Positions 53,098-60,914 of a stretch of 64,000 nt of DNA are shown in pieces. The notes under the pieces are model-generated. The model saw nothing but the letters and a program-made list of their open reading frames with translations. It was not told the DNA's origin and ran no database searches. How positions within the stretch are numbered: the stretch's first letter is position 1; the number at the start of each line of letters is the position of its first letter. The position numbers were made by a program, and so were the translations under genes. This DNA comes from Lachnospiraceae bacterium RM5. Lineage in GTDB: Bacteria > Bacillota > Clostridia > Lachnospirales > Lachnospiraceae. The stretch covers positions 1 through 64,000 of the forward strand of contig FOFK01000007.1 in assembly GCA_900110975.1 (NCBI GenBank), given 5' to 3'.

Positions 53098-53532
53098 ATG
53101 CAGGTGTTTTTTGAAAAGATAAACAGTAAAGATAAAGAGTGTGCTATTATAAAAGCAGTTGAAAAAAATAAGCAGATAGAGCTTGCAATAGAAATGCTTG
53201 AAGGTAAAAAAAGAAGTATTCCTGTTACGCTTTCTGAACAGGCTCTGTTTTGTGATATTAATGATATTTTTTATATTGAGTCGGTTGATAAAAAGACATT
53301 TGTATATACAAAGGATAATTGTTATTCTGCAAAGTACAGGCTGTATGAGTTAGAAGATATGTTAGGGCCTTTCTTTATGAGATGTTCTAAATCCATGATT
53401 ATTAATCTAAAGAAAATTAAAAGTGTTAAATCTGAAATTGGCGGAAGAATGAATGCTACATTACTTAGCAAGGAAGTTATTATAATATCCAGAAGTTATG
53501 TAAAAGAAATGAAAAGGAGGTTGGAATTGTAA
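53098..53532 (+). CDS. LytTR-family DNA-binding protein
   Basis: A 144-residue regulator. The C-terminal half is a LytTR domain (DIFYIESVDKKTFVYTKDNCYSAKYRLYELEDML, FMRCSKSMIINLKKIKSV); there is no receiver domain. LytTR-only proteins of this size commonly pair with a DUF3021 membrane protein, which is encoded next. ATG 53098 lies 8 nt after AAAAGG. Confidence 0.87.
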   Translation: MQVFFEKINSKDKECAIIKAVEKNKQIELAIEMLEGKKRSIPVTLSEQALFCDINDIFYIESVDKKTFVYTKDNCYSAKYRLYELEDMLGPFFMRCSKSMIINLKKIKSVKSEIGGRMNATLLSKEVIIISRSYVKEMKRRLEL

Positions 53533-53955
53533 ATGAATAAAGTGAAAATAATTTTTATACAGACTATGATGATTTCAACCGGAATGCTTCTGGTGCTTGG
53601 AATAGAAGGGTTTATTAAACATTTAAATGGCAGTGATATAAGTTTTTCCTGGTATTATCCAATTTCCATAATTATTACAGGATTTTTATGTGCCCTTCCA
53701 ACACTATTATTTTATTTAAATGAAGATGGAAGTTTTGGGATTATAAAAATAATAGGGCATTTTATTTTGCTTTTACTGATAATAATTTTTTGTGGAAAAA
53801 TATTTAAGTGGTATAAAGAAGCAGATGAGCTGATTTCAATGGTAATAACGTATATTGTGATATATGTATCTGTGTGGTTTGCCACACTCTGGCTGATGAA
53901 AATTGATGATAATAAAATTAATAATGCATTAAAAGAAATTCAGGATGAAGAATAA
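53533..53955 (+). CDS. DUF3021 family membrane protein
   Basis: A 140-residue protein with four helices, matching DUF3021, the usual partner of LytTR-only regulators. It starts right at the end of the LytTR gene. The pair is thought to sense membrane conditions and control the adjacent ABC transporter, found here after a terminator. Confidence 0.8.
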   Translation: MNKVKIIFIQTMMISTGMLLVLGIEGFIKHLNGSDISFSWYYPISIIITGFLCALPTLLFYLNEDGSFGIIKIIGHFILLLLIIIFCGKIFKWYKEADELISMVITYIVIYVSVWFATLWLMKIDDNKINNALKEIQDEE

Positions 53956-53978
53956 TAAAAAAATTAAATAAAAAGGTC

Positions 53979-54033
53979 AAAAAGTGCAACTTAATCCATG
54001 GTTTATGCAACTTGGTTTAAGAGCACTTTTTTT
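53979..54033 (+). terminator. Terminator after the LytTR-DUF3021 pair
   Basis: AAAAAGTGC pairs with GCACTTTTT, the interior CTTAA/TTAAG extends the hairpin, and a T run follows. Confidence 0.8.
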
Positions 54034-54104
54034 ATTGCAATAATTATGATAATGTCAGTTTAAAGCAATTCAGAAATAATGGAAATAAAAAAGGATGGAT
54101 GTTT

Positions 54105-55088
54105 ATGGAAGAAAAAAATGGATTGAAAAAAGAAGTTAAAAAAGAAGTGATAAAAGTTGAAAATCTTGTAAAGAAATATAAGGAACACCTTGCAGTTGAT
54201 GATATTTCTTTTGTTGTTAATGAAGGAGAGCTCTTTGCTTTTTTGGGAGAAAATGGTGCAGGCAAAACAACAACAATAAATATTCTTTGTACGATTTTAA
54301 AAAAGACAGATGGCAGTGTATTTGTTTGTGGAAAAGAACTTGGTAAAGAAGATGATGAGATACGAAAAAATATTGGAATAGTTTTTCAAAATTCCGTGCT
54401 GGATAAGAAGCTGACTGTGAAAGAAAATTTAATTACAAGAGGATATTATTACGGACTTACAAAGAAAGAAATAGAAAAAAGGCTTGAAAAGATTGGAAAA
54501 AATCTTGAGATAGAAAAGATATGGAATATGAAATATGAAAAACTTTCAGGAGGCCAGAGAAGAAGAGTAGATATAATAAGGGCGCTTCTTCATAATCCTA
54601 AAATTCTTTTTCTTGATGAGCCAACCACAGGTCTTGACCCAAAATCCAGAAAGCTTGTATGGGATTATATTGAATATTTAAGAAAAGAAAAAAATATGAC
54701 GATTTTTCTTACAACACACTACATGGAAGAAACTAAAGATGCTGACCAGGTTGTGATTTTAGATAAAGGAAAAATAATATGCAAAGGTACACCATCAGCT
54801 CTGAAAAGCAGGTATACAAGTAAAAGACTGGTCTGGTACGTTAAGGAAAGTACAGATGCCAAAAATCTTATAGAAACAATAACTGATAATTATGTATATG
54901 ATGCTGATCATTACAATATATTTATAAAGAGAGAAGATAAAAAAGAAACGGATAATAATAATAATGATAATGATATGATAACAGAGTTTGTCTATAAATA
55001 TAGGGATTTAATAAAAGATTATGAAGTAATAAAGGGCAGCATGGATGATGTATTTCTTAATCTTACAGGAAAGGAGTTAAGATCATGA
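54105..55088 (+). CDS. ABC-2 type transporter ATP-binding protein
   Basis: A 327-residue ATPase with a C-terminal extension. Walker A is GENGAGKTTT, the signature LSGGQRRRVD, Walker B ILFLDEPTTGLD and the H-loop LTTHYMEET. The DrrA/daunorubicin-type wording (KRYG-like start, LDPKSRKLVWDYI) fits a drug or polymer exporter. It overlaps the permease gene by 4 nt. The ATG at 54105 is 9 nt after AGGA; ATG 54099 is only 3 nt away and less likely. Confidence 0.87.
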   Translation: MEEKNGLKKEVKKEVIKVENLVKKYKEHLAVDDISFVVNEGELFAFLGENGAGKTTTINILCTILKKTDGSVFVCGKELGKEDDEIRKNIGIVFQNSVLDKKLTVKENLITRGYYYGLTKKEIEKRLEKIGKNLEIEKIWNMKYEKLSGGQRRRVDIIRALLHNPKILFLDEPTTGLDPKSRKLVWDYIEYLRKEKNMTIFLTTHYMEETKDADQVVILDKGKIICKGTPSALKSRYTSKRLVWYVKESTDAKNLIETITDNYVYDADHYNIFIKREDKKETDNNNNDNDMITEFVYKYRDLIKDYEVIKGSMDDVFLNLTGKELRS

Positions 55089-55996
55089 GAGGATTTATTG
55101 GATTTACAAAAAGAAATTTACTGATATATTTTAAGGATTTTGGGGCTGTTGTTTTTTCAATGCTGACATCCATAATAGTTTTTGTTTTATATATGCTTTT
55201 TATAAAAGATTCATATATTGATGCAATTAATGAAACTTTAAAAGGTCTGGAAAAAATAGTAAATACAAAGGATATAGATATGTTTGTAAATTTACTTTTA
55301 CTTGTGGGGGTTCTAGGTTCAGCACTAATAACGGTTCCATTTAACAGTTTATCAACAATAGTGAGAGATAAAGAAGAAAAAATTGATTATGATATTTGTG
55401 CAACGCCATTAAAAAGATGGCAGATTGTATTATCATATTTTACAGCATCTGCATTGTCAGCATTTATTGTAACATCAATAATTTTAACAGTCGCTCTCTT
55501 AATACTTTCATCAAAAGGAAATACATACATAGCGACAAAAAATATTTTTTCAGCATATGGACTTTTAGGAATAGGCTCTCTTTCTTCTACAGCATTTTTT
55601 ATGATAGTTGTTCTTTTCTTTAAGTCAACATCTTCAAGCGGCTCTTTTTTTGGAATATTATCAGCTGCATCAGGTTTCATAATTGGTGCATATATGCCTG
55701 TATCACAATTTTCGGAAGGAATAAGAACTTTATGCAATATTTTTCCTGCAACTCATATAACTATGTTATTTAGAAATATATTGCTTAGTGGGGTTTTGAA
55801 TCACATAAATAAAGACATTGATGGCCTTGATAAAGGTGAATTTGTAAAAAGTATGAAGGGTTTTTTATCCTTTAAAGCAAGTATGTTTGGAGAGGTTATA
55901 AGTCATTCCACAACTATAATTTACATCATGAGTTTTTCTGTGGTGAGTATTATAGTTATGATTGTGATGTATTCAAAGACATACAAGAGAAGTTAG
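55085..55996 (+). CDS. ABC-2 type transporter permease
   Basis: A 303-residue membrane protein with six helices (about residues 21-42, 71-91, 112-137, 149-175, 181-203 and 273-297). It is the partner of the ATPase just upstream. LytTR, DUF3021 and ABC-2 pairs commonly travel together. The cargo is unknown. A terminator follows. Confidence 0.87.
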   Translation: MRGFIGFTKRNLLIYFKDFGAVVFSMLTSIIVFVLYMLFIKDSYIDAINETLKGLEKIVNTKDIDMFVNLLLLVGVLGSALITVPFNSLSTIVRDKEEKIDYDICATPLKRWQIVLSYFTASALSAFIVTSIILTVALLILSSKGNTYIATKNIFSAYGLLGIGSLSSTAFFMIVVLFFKSTSSSGSFFGILSAASGFIIGAYMPVSQFSEGIRTLCNIFPATHITMLFRNILLSGVLNHINKDIDGLDKGEFVKSMKGFLSFKASMFGEVISHSTTIIYIMSFSVVSIIVMIVMYSKTYKRS

Positions 55997-56036
55997 GGAG
56001 CTACATCTAAAAAAGGTAGTGGAGTTATGATGATTG

Positions 56037-56072
56037 CAGGTAATCTGTGTGATTACTTGCAGTTTTTATTTT
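56037..56072 (+). terminator. Terminator after the ABC-2 transporter
   Basis: TGCAGGTAATC and GATTACTTGCA pair (one G-T) with a 5-nt loop, followed by G and a T run. Confidence 0.85.
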
Positions 56073-56110
56073 AAAAAATCTTATAAGCAATATAATAATT
56101 ATAAAATTAT

Positions 56111-56124
56111 AACCAAATTTGGTT
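56111..56124. promoter_or_regulatory. Palindrome AACCAAATTTGGTT upstream of fic
   Basis: A perfect 14-bp palindrome 65 nt before the -35 of the fic promoter. A related ACCA/TGGT inverted pair lies downstream at 56257-56290. The two could bind one regulator, possibly the winged-helix domain of the Fic protein itself. Confidence 0.45.
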
Positions 56125-56188
56125 TTAATTTTATAAAACTATATATTGACTAATTGATTTATTAAAACACTAAATATTGTGTTTGGAT

Positions 56189-56217
56189 TTGACAGGAAAA
56201 ATAAAATAGATTATAAT
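56189..56217 (+). promoter_or_regulatory. Consensus sigma-A promoter of the fic gene
   Basis: TTGACA (56189-56194), 17-nt spacer, TATAAT (56212-56217): a perfect consensus. The predicted transcript begins near 56225, giving a leader of about 100 nt. Confidence 0.8.
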
Positions 56218-56256
56218 ACATACAAAATGTAATTATATATGGTTGGTAATAATAAT

Positions 56257-56290
56257 ATTAAAACCAAAAACTTAATAAAATGGTTTTAAT
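56257..56290. promoter_or_regulatory. Inverted repeat ATTAAAACCA / TGGTTTTAAT in the fic leader
   Basis: Ten-base arms are perfectly complementary with a 14-nt gap. It lies downstream of the promoter and 36 nt before the start codon, where binding would block transcription or the hairpin could mask translation. Confidence 0.5.
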
Positions 56291-56326
56291 ATATACATAT
56301 TGATATTATGAAAGGTGGTGAGAAAT

Positions 56327-57412
56327 ATGAAGAAGGCATATGAAGCAAGATTATTACCATTGAGCAATGAATCTATTGATTATAATTTTTTTTTGGATGA
56401 ATTAATTGATGCATCTGCTAAATTAGAAGTATATAAAGAAAAAGTATCTGATAGTAAATTAGGCAATAAATGGTTTTTGCCTACATTGCAGCAGATAGAA
56501 GCATTGGAATCCTCTAAGTTGGAGGGTACACAAGCAACGTTGGATGGTGTATTAATGAACCAGGCGATTCCGACGAATGAAGATGTGAATATAAATGAAG
56601 TAGTAAATTATTCAAATGCAACAAAAAAAGGTTTATATATACTAAATCGAGAAAGATTTTCAAATGAATTTTTTCAGGAGATTCATTTTGTGCTGATGGA
56701 AGGGAATGTTAGAAAACCAAAGTTGATAGGAAAATATAGAACTGAGCAGAACTATATAGGAAAAAACGATAAAACCCATGAAATAACGTTTATTCCACCA
56801 GAATATAATAAAGTTCCTGAATTGATGGATAATCTTATTTCATATATCAATAATCCGACGGATTCTTTTAAGCCGTTGGTTAGAACTGCAATTATTCATG
56901 CTCAATTTGAAACGATTCATCCATTTATGGATGGTAATGGTAGGGTTGGAAGGATGCTTATACCGTTTTATTTATACTACGCAAAGCAAATTGAACTACC
57001 ATGTTTTTTTATTAGTGAAGCATTGGAACATGACAAGTTGAAGTATTACACTTTATTGAATAATATTAGAGAAAATGATGATTGGAATGAATGGATTAAA
57101 TTTTTCTTAAAAACAGTTGTTAGTCAATGTGACAGATATATAAATATTGTATCCGCTATAAATAAACTTCATGATCGACATTTGGAAATAGTGAGTAACT
57201 TCTCAAAAGCAGCAAATGTTATCCCGGTAATGAATATGTTATATGAGTATCCTATTACAACGGCTAAACAGATTGTTGAAAAAACAGGACTTCCATTAAC
57301 AAGTATCAATAGGTTACTTAATATGATGGTCGAACAGAAGATTTTAATCACAGATGGAAAGCAACGAAATCGAAGATATATTTATTATGGGTTGCTAGAT
57401 ATAATACGATAG
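56327..57412 (+). CDS. Fic-family protein with C-terminal winged helix
   Basis: A 361-residue protein. The Fic active site is HPFMDGNGRVGRML with the catalytic His at residue 198. An N-terminal SSKLEG segment matches the (S/T)xxxE(G/N) inhibitory helix of class II Fic proteins, so AMPylation is probably self-inhibited. The C-terminus (KQIVEKTGLPLTSINRLLNMMVEQKIL) is a winged helix that may bind DNA. The family transfers AMP to target hydroxyls. AAAGGTGGTG lies 6 nt before the ATG. Palindromes around the promoter suggest autoregulation. Confidence 0.88.
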   Translation: MKKAYEARLLPLSNESIDYNFFLDELIDASAKLEVYKEKVSDSKLGNKWFLPTLQQIEALESSKLEGTQATLDGVLMNQAIPTNEDVNINEVVNYSNATKKGLYILNRERFSNEFFQEIHFVLMEGNVRKPKLIGKYRTEQNYIGKNDKTHEITFIPPEYNKVPELMDNLISYINNPTDSFKPLVRTAIIHAQFETIHPFMDGNGRVGRMLIPFYLYYAKQIELPCFFISEALEHDKLKYYTLLNNIRENDDWNEWIKFFLKTVVSQCDRYINIVSAINKLHDRHLEIVSNFSKAANVIPVMNMLYEYPITTAKQIVEKTGLPLTSINRLLNMMVEQKILITDGKQRNRRYIYYGLLDIIR

Positions 57413-57422
57413 TAAAAAAAGA

Positions 57423-57521
57423 AAGCACATACAATCAAGTATATGGTTATATGTGCTTCCAAATGAGTGTGATATAATCACAACTCCGTCGCAAGAGTCA
57501 TTATATCATACTTTCATTTGG
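57423..57521 (+). other. Two adjoining hairpins after fic, one with ~20-bp stem
   Basis: The first hairpin pairs AAGCACATA with TATGTGCTT. It is followed at once by a long imperfect hairpin, CCAAATGAGTGTGATATAAT (57459-57478) against its near complement (57500-57521), with an inner ACTC/GAGT pairing. There is no T-run. It may be a remnant of a small palindromic mobile element or the boundary of the toxin-like cargo that follows. Confidence 0.55.
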
Positions 57522-57592
57522 AATGGTGTAAAATTTTTTAAAAACTGACGAAAAACGATTACACTATTTCTGGTCAGTGAAAGGTAAATGAA

Positions 57593-58267
57593 ATGACAAA
57601 AAAAATAAGATACAAAAATATGGATAATTTTCAATATGATTTATATGGAGAGATATATGCTGGAACGGCTGTAAAAGTAGGTAAATATGGATTTCCTCAG
57701 CTTGCAAAGGAAAATTATATACCAACTAAAAATGTAAAATCATTTAATTATCTACTGTCTACAAAAAATCTAAACAATTATTGGATGCATTGTTTTTGTG
57801 ATGATTATCAATTTGAAAGATTGTGGACGAGGTTAGATTATTATTTGGATTACATATTAAAATTAAAGGGTTTTATATCGACTGATTTTAGTCTGTATAG
57901 AGATTATAGTGACGATGTTTTGATATGGAATTGCTACAGAAATCGTTGTATTGCTTATGCAATACAAAAAGCAGGTGGAATTATGATTCCAACAGCCAGC
58001 TTCGGATCGGAAAGAACCTGGGATTGGTGCTTTGATGGATTGCCAATGAATTCGTCGTTAGCAATTACAACTAATGGTACTTTGAATGATTCTGAAGCAA
58101 AAAGGATTTTTGTTGGTGGTGTTGATGCTCTTATTTGTAAAAAGCAACCTTCTAATTTAATTGTATGTGGAAAGTATCCGAATTGGCTTGATACAAAATA
58201 TCCTGATGTTAACATTGTATGGATTCCTAGTTATAGTCAGCAATGGCAGAGAAGGAGGGCGATATAA
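57593..58267 (+). CDS. DUF4417 domain protein
   Basis: A 224-residue protein resembling DUF4417 (FPQL- start, FLSTDFSLYRD-like region seen here as FISTDFSLYRDYSDDVLIWNCYRNR, and GSERTWDWCFDGLP). The function is unknown; members are frequent in phage and mobile cargo of Firmicutes. It overlaps the next gene by 1 nt (TAATG). AAAGGT lies upstream. Confidence 0.75.
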   Translation: MTKKIRYKNMDNFQYDLYGEIYAGTAVKVGKYGFPQLAKENYIPTKNVKSFNYLLSTKNLNNYWMHCFCDDYQFERLWTRLDYYLDYILKLKGFISTDFSLYRDYSDDVLIWNCYRNRCIAYAIQKAGGIMIPTASFGSERTWDWCFDGLPMNSSLAITTNGTLNDSEAKRIFVGGVDALICKKQPSNLIVCGKYPNWLDTKYPDVNIVWIPSYSQQWQRRRAI

Positions 58268-58725
58268 TGGGTGGATATGGTGGATCAAGTGGTAGAGGGA
58301 AAAATAAGATATATTATGATACAGGAGGACACAAAGTCAAAGATTTAAATGCTATAATTGTAGCCGAGTATTTCATTGATAAAGGAAAATATGTAGCTTT
58401 TTTGCAAGAAAAACCTCCTGAGAAAAGAGCAGATTTATCTATAGATGGTGTTCATACAGAAGTTAAAGGTATGTCTTCGCTTAGTTCTAACAAAGTTGCA
58501 AACAATATTAAAGAAGCTTTTGAACAGGTTATAGCGGATAATAAATGTTATAGTCCAGAAACACATAGAGATGGTCAAGTTATTATCTTATCTAAATATC
58601 CGGATTTAAAAACTGCTTATAGAACAGTATGGGGCGGATATAGAAATGCTAAAGTTAAAGGTTATGTTCAAGGTGATGTGTTGTTAATGCATGATAATAA
58701 ATTATATAAGATTGGAGGAAAGTAA
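58267..58725 (+). CDS. CdiA-CT-like / PD-(D/E)xK nuclease toxin-like protein
   Basis: A 152-residue protein. A glycine-rich start (MGGYGGSSGRGKNKIYY) leads to a domain with RADLSIDGVHTEVKGMSS, which fits the D-x(n)-E-x-K metal site of PD-(D/E)xK and CdiA C-terminal nuclease domains. YVAFLQEKPPEKRADL is the usual lead-in in those toxins. No secretion signal or long delivery domain is attached. The next gene may be its immunity protein. GGAGGG precedes the ATG at 58267. Confidence 0.6.
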   Translation: MGGYGGSSGRGKNKIYYDTGGHKVKDLNAIIVAEYFIDKGKYVAFLQEKPPEKRADLSIDGVHTEVKGMSSLSSNKVANNIKEAFEQVIADNKCYSPETHRDGQVIILSKYPDLKTAYRTVWGGYRNAKVKGYVQGDVLLMHDNKLYKIGGK

Positions 58726-58726
58726 A

Positions 58727-59239
58727 ATGGCATCATTAAAATGTTCAAAGTGCGGTGAGGGAATACATTATCATTCTTTACCACAAAATATAGAATATAT
58801 TTATTTTTCAAAAATGGCATGGAAGAAGGTTTGTAATACTAGATTTGATAAAAATAATAAAGATATGGATGAATCTGGAAAATATCCTAAATTGTATCGT
58901 TCGAGCACGATTGAGAATGATTATTCGGGTGAATTTTTGAAAATCTGGAAATGTCCTGTATGTGGTACGTTACATTTTTTTGATAATAAAATTAATGTGA
59001 AAAAGGTATTTGTTAAAAATGATAATGTTGATATTGTTGGTTATACAGAGATAGGTGTTATGTTTGCAGATTATTTGTGGGATGATATTACAGAGCAAGA
59101 TATATCAAATGATATGTTATCATCGATAGAACCCTCATTTTATGTGGGATCGTTTTTAAATTATTTAGTTATCTCAAAAACTGAGGATTTTTCGGATATT
59201 GAGTGTTATAAGTTATATCTTGCAGACTGGATGAAATAA
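58727..59239 (+). CDS. Zinc-ribbon protein, possible immunity partner
   Basis: A 170-residue protein with two CxxC pairs (KCSKCGEGIHYH at the start and WKCPVCGTLHFF about 75 residues later), which probably build one zinc ribbon. The acidic second half (DDITEQDISNDML, KTEDFSDIECYK) is a common feature of immunity proteins. It starts 1 nt after the nuclease-like gene. ATG 58727 follows GGAGG by 8 nt. I do not recognise a named family. Confidence 0.65.
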   Translation: MASLKCSKCGEGIHYHSLPQNIEYIYFSKMAWKKVCNTRFDKNNKDMDESGKYPKLYRSSTIENDYSGEFLKIWKCPVCGTLHFFDNKINVKKVFVKNDNVDIVGYTEIGVMFADYLWDDITEQDISNDMLSSIEPSFYVGSFLNYLVISKTEDFSDIECYKLYLADWMK

Positions 59240-59509
59240 TATGGAGGACACCTATATGAATGATTTACATATACATATAAAATTTTCATGCATAGTGGTT
59301 TAATTGATGATACTGAAAAAGCAAGGCAGTTGCTTATAAAACTCTGAATAAAGTTGTTATTAAATTTTACTATTTAGTGTATAATAGATAGTAATATGAA
59401 TGTTGGCATACATCGTGTCAATATTTAATGGAATCGTGATTTTTATAAATTAAAAAAAAAGTATGCACTAAAAGGTTATGGAGAAACTTTATTTGGAGGA
59501 GGGCAACAT
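59240..59509. other. Intergenic stretch with short broken reading frame
   Basis: A GGAGG site and ATG at 59256 open a frame (MNDLHIHIKFSC) that stops after a few codons; a shifted frame continues as HSGLIDDTEKARQLLIKL. This looks like the decayed start of a lost gene. The remainder up to the symporter gene contains TATAAT at 59380-59385 as a possible -10, without a well-placed -35. Confidence 0.35.
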
Positions 59510-60895
59510 ATGGAGTTAAAAGCAAAAAACAAAGCTGCGTTTGGTCTTGGGGCGTTTGGAAAAGATATTGTGTACATGCTTGTTAACAGCTATCTGTTAT
59601 ATTATTATAACGTTGTTCTAGGGATGAGCAGTGCATTTATTGGTACACTTTTGATGGCAGCAAGAATTTTTGATGCAGTTAATGACCCGTTTATGGGAAT
59701 TGTTGTAGCAAAGACAAAAACAAGATGGGGAAGATTCAGACCCTGGATTTTTTCTGGAACGGTTTTGAACGCTGTTATGATTTATGCACTTTTTGCTGTT
59801 CCAACTTCTATTGAAAATCATGGAATGAAAATCTGGCTTGCCGTTGTTTATATTGCATGGGGCATTTCTTACACGCTTATGGATATTCCTTTCTGGTCAA
59901 TGATTCCTGCAATTACAAGCCCTGGAAAAGATCGTGAACAATTATCATCTCTTGCGCGTTCCTGTGCAGGAATTGGTGCGGCGCTTCCTACTGTTCTTAC
60001 TATGGTTATTGTGCCAGTACTTAGCGGAAGCAGTGTGGTTGCAGATTATAGAATCGGTTTTAAATGGTGGTCGCTTATTGTTGCTATTGTGTTTATTATT
60101 TCAGAAGTAGTATTTTGTATTTTTGTACCTGAAAAAAATGTTGTGGAAATGGAAAGTCCAAGCATAGGACAAATGTTTTCATCGTTGTTTCGTAATGATC
60201 AGGCACTTACCGTTGTTGGTGCCGTAATTCTTGTTTATACAGCATTAAATCTTGTTGGTAATCTAATCTTATATTTCTTCCAGTTTGATATTGGTAATGA
60301 AAAATTTTATAGTGTTTTTGTTGGTGCATGTTTTATAACACAGGTTATAACAATGATGTTAGTGCCAATGATTAGAAATAGTGTTAAGAAGATAAAATTA
60401 TTCCGTATAGGTATTTTGGTACAGGTTATAGGATTTGGTATATTGCTTGTATTTGCGTTAACAGAAATTTATCATCATGCGGGATGGTGGCTTATCTGTA
60501 TCCCTGGAATGATAGTTTATGCAGGATATGGAATTTTAAATGTTATGCTTACAATCTTTCTTTCAGATTCAGTTGATTATGGAGAAGTTAAAAATAAGAG
60601 CAGAGAAGAATCAGTTGTTTTTTCAATGCAGACATTTACAGTTAAGTTGGCTTCCGGAATTGCCATATTTGTGGCAGGTGTAGGAATTGACCTTATTAAA
60701 CTTGATGCGGATGCTGAAAAACAAAGCTTATCTGCGTTAAGAGGACTTAGATTTTTGATATCTGTTCCATCAGTTTTATGTCTTATTGCTGCATTGGTGC
60801 TTTTCACAAAGTGCTATAAACTAAGCGATGAGAAGATGGATGAAATCGCTAAGCAGTTAAAGCAGGAAAAAAACAATAATAGTAATTCACAATGA
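59510..60895 (+). CDS. GPH-family sugar:cation symporter (MelB-like)
   Basis: A 461-residue transporter of 12 helices. The N-terminus KAAFGLGAFGKDIVYMLVNSYLLYYYNVVLG and the loop DAVNDPFMGIVVAKTKTRWGRFRPWI are the glycoside-pentoside-hexuronide family signature, with Asp residues used for cation coupling. It lies 19 nt before an alpha-galactosidase gene, so melibiose or raffinose-type sugars are the probable cargo. GGAGG precedes the ATG. Confidence 0.9.
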   Translation: MELKAKNKAAFGLGAFGKDIVYMLVNSYLLYYYNVVLGMSSAFIGTLLMAARIFDAVNDPFMGIVVAKTKTRWGRFRPWIFSGTVLNAVMIYALFAVPTSIENHGMKIWLAVVYIAWGISYTLMDIPFWSMIPAITSPGKDREQLSSLARSCAGIGAALPTVLTMVIVPVLSGSSVVADYRIGFKWWSLIVAIVFIISEVVFCIFVPEKNVVEMESPSIGQMFSSLFRNDQALTVVGAVILVYTALNLVGNLILYFFQFDIGNEKFYSVFVGACFITQVITMMLVPMIRNSVKKIKLFRIGILVQVIGFGILLVFALTEIYHHAGWWLICIPGMIVYAGYGILNVMLTIFLSDSVDYGEVKNKSREESVVFSMQTFTVKLASGIAIFVAGVGIDLIKLDADAEKQSLSALRGLRFLISVPSVLCLIAALVLFTKCYKLSDEKMDEIAKQLKQEKNNNSNSQ

Positions 60896-60914
60896 CAAAA
60901 AAGGAGAACCGTGG

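Noticed and set aside
53019-53117. Short reading frame MIFKMIFKIIFNIIFE through the 12-bp repeats
   Set aside because: No ribosome binding site precedes the ATG, and the repetitive peptide is simply what a 12-nt repeat encodes; the frame also overlaps the start of the LytTR gene.
57423-57521. Rho-independent terminator after fic
   Set aside because: The stems are strong but no T-run follows either hairpin, so it is described as an inverted-repeat element instead.
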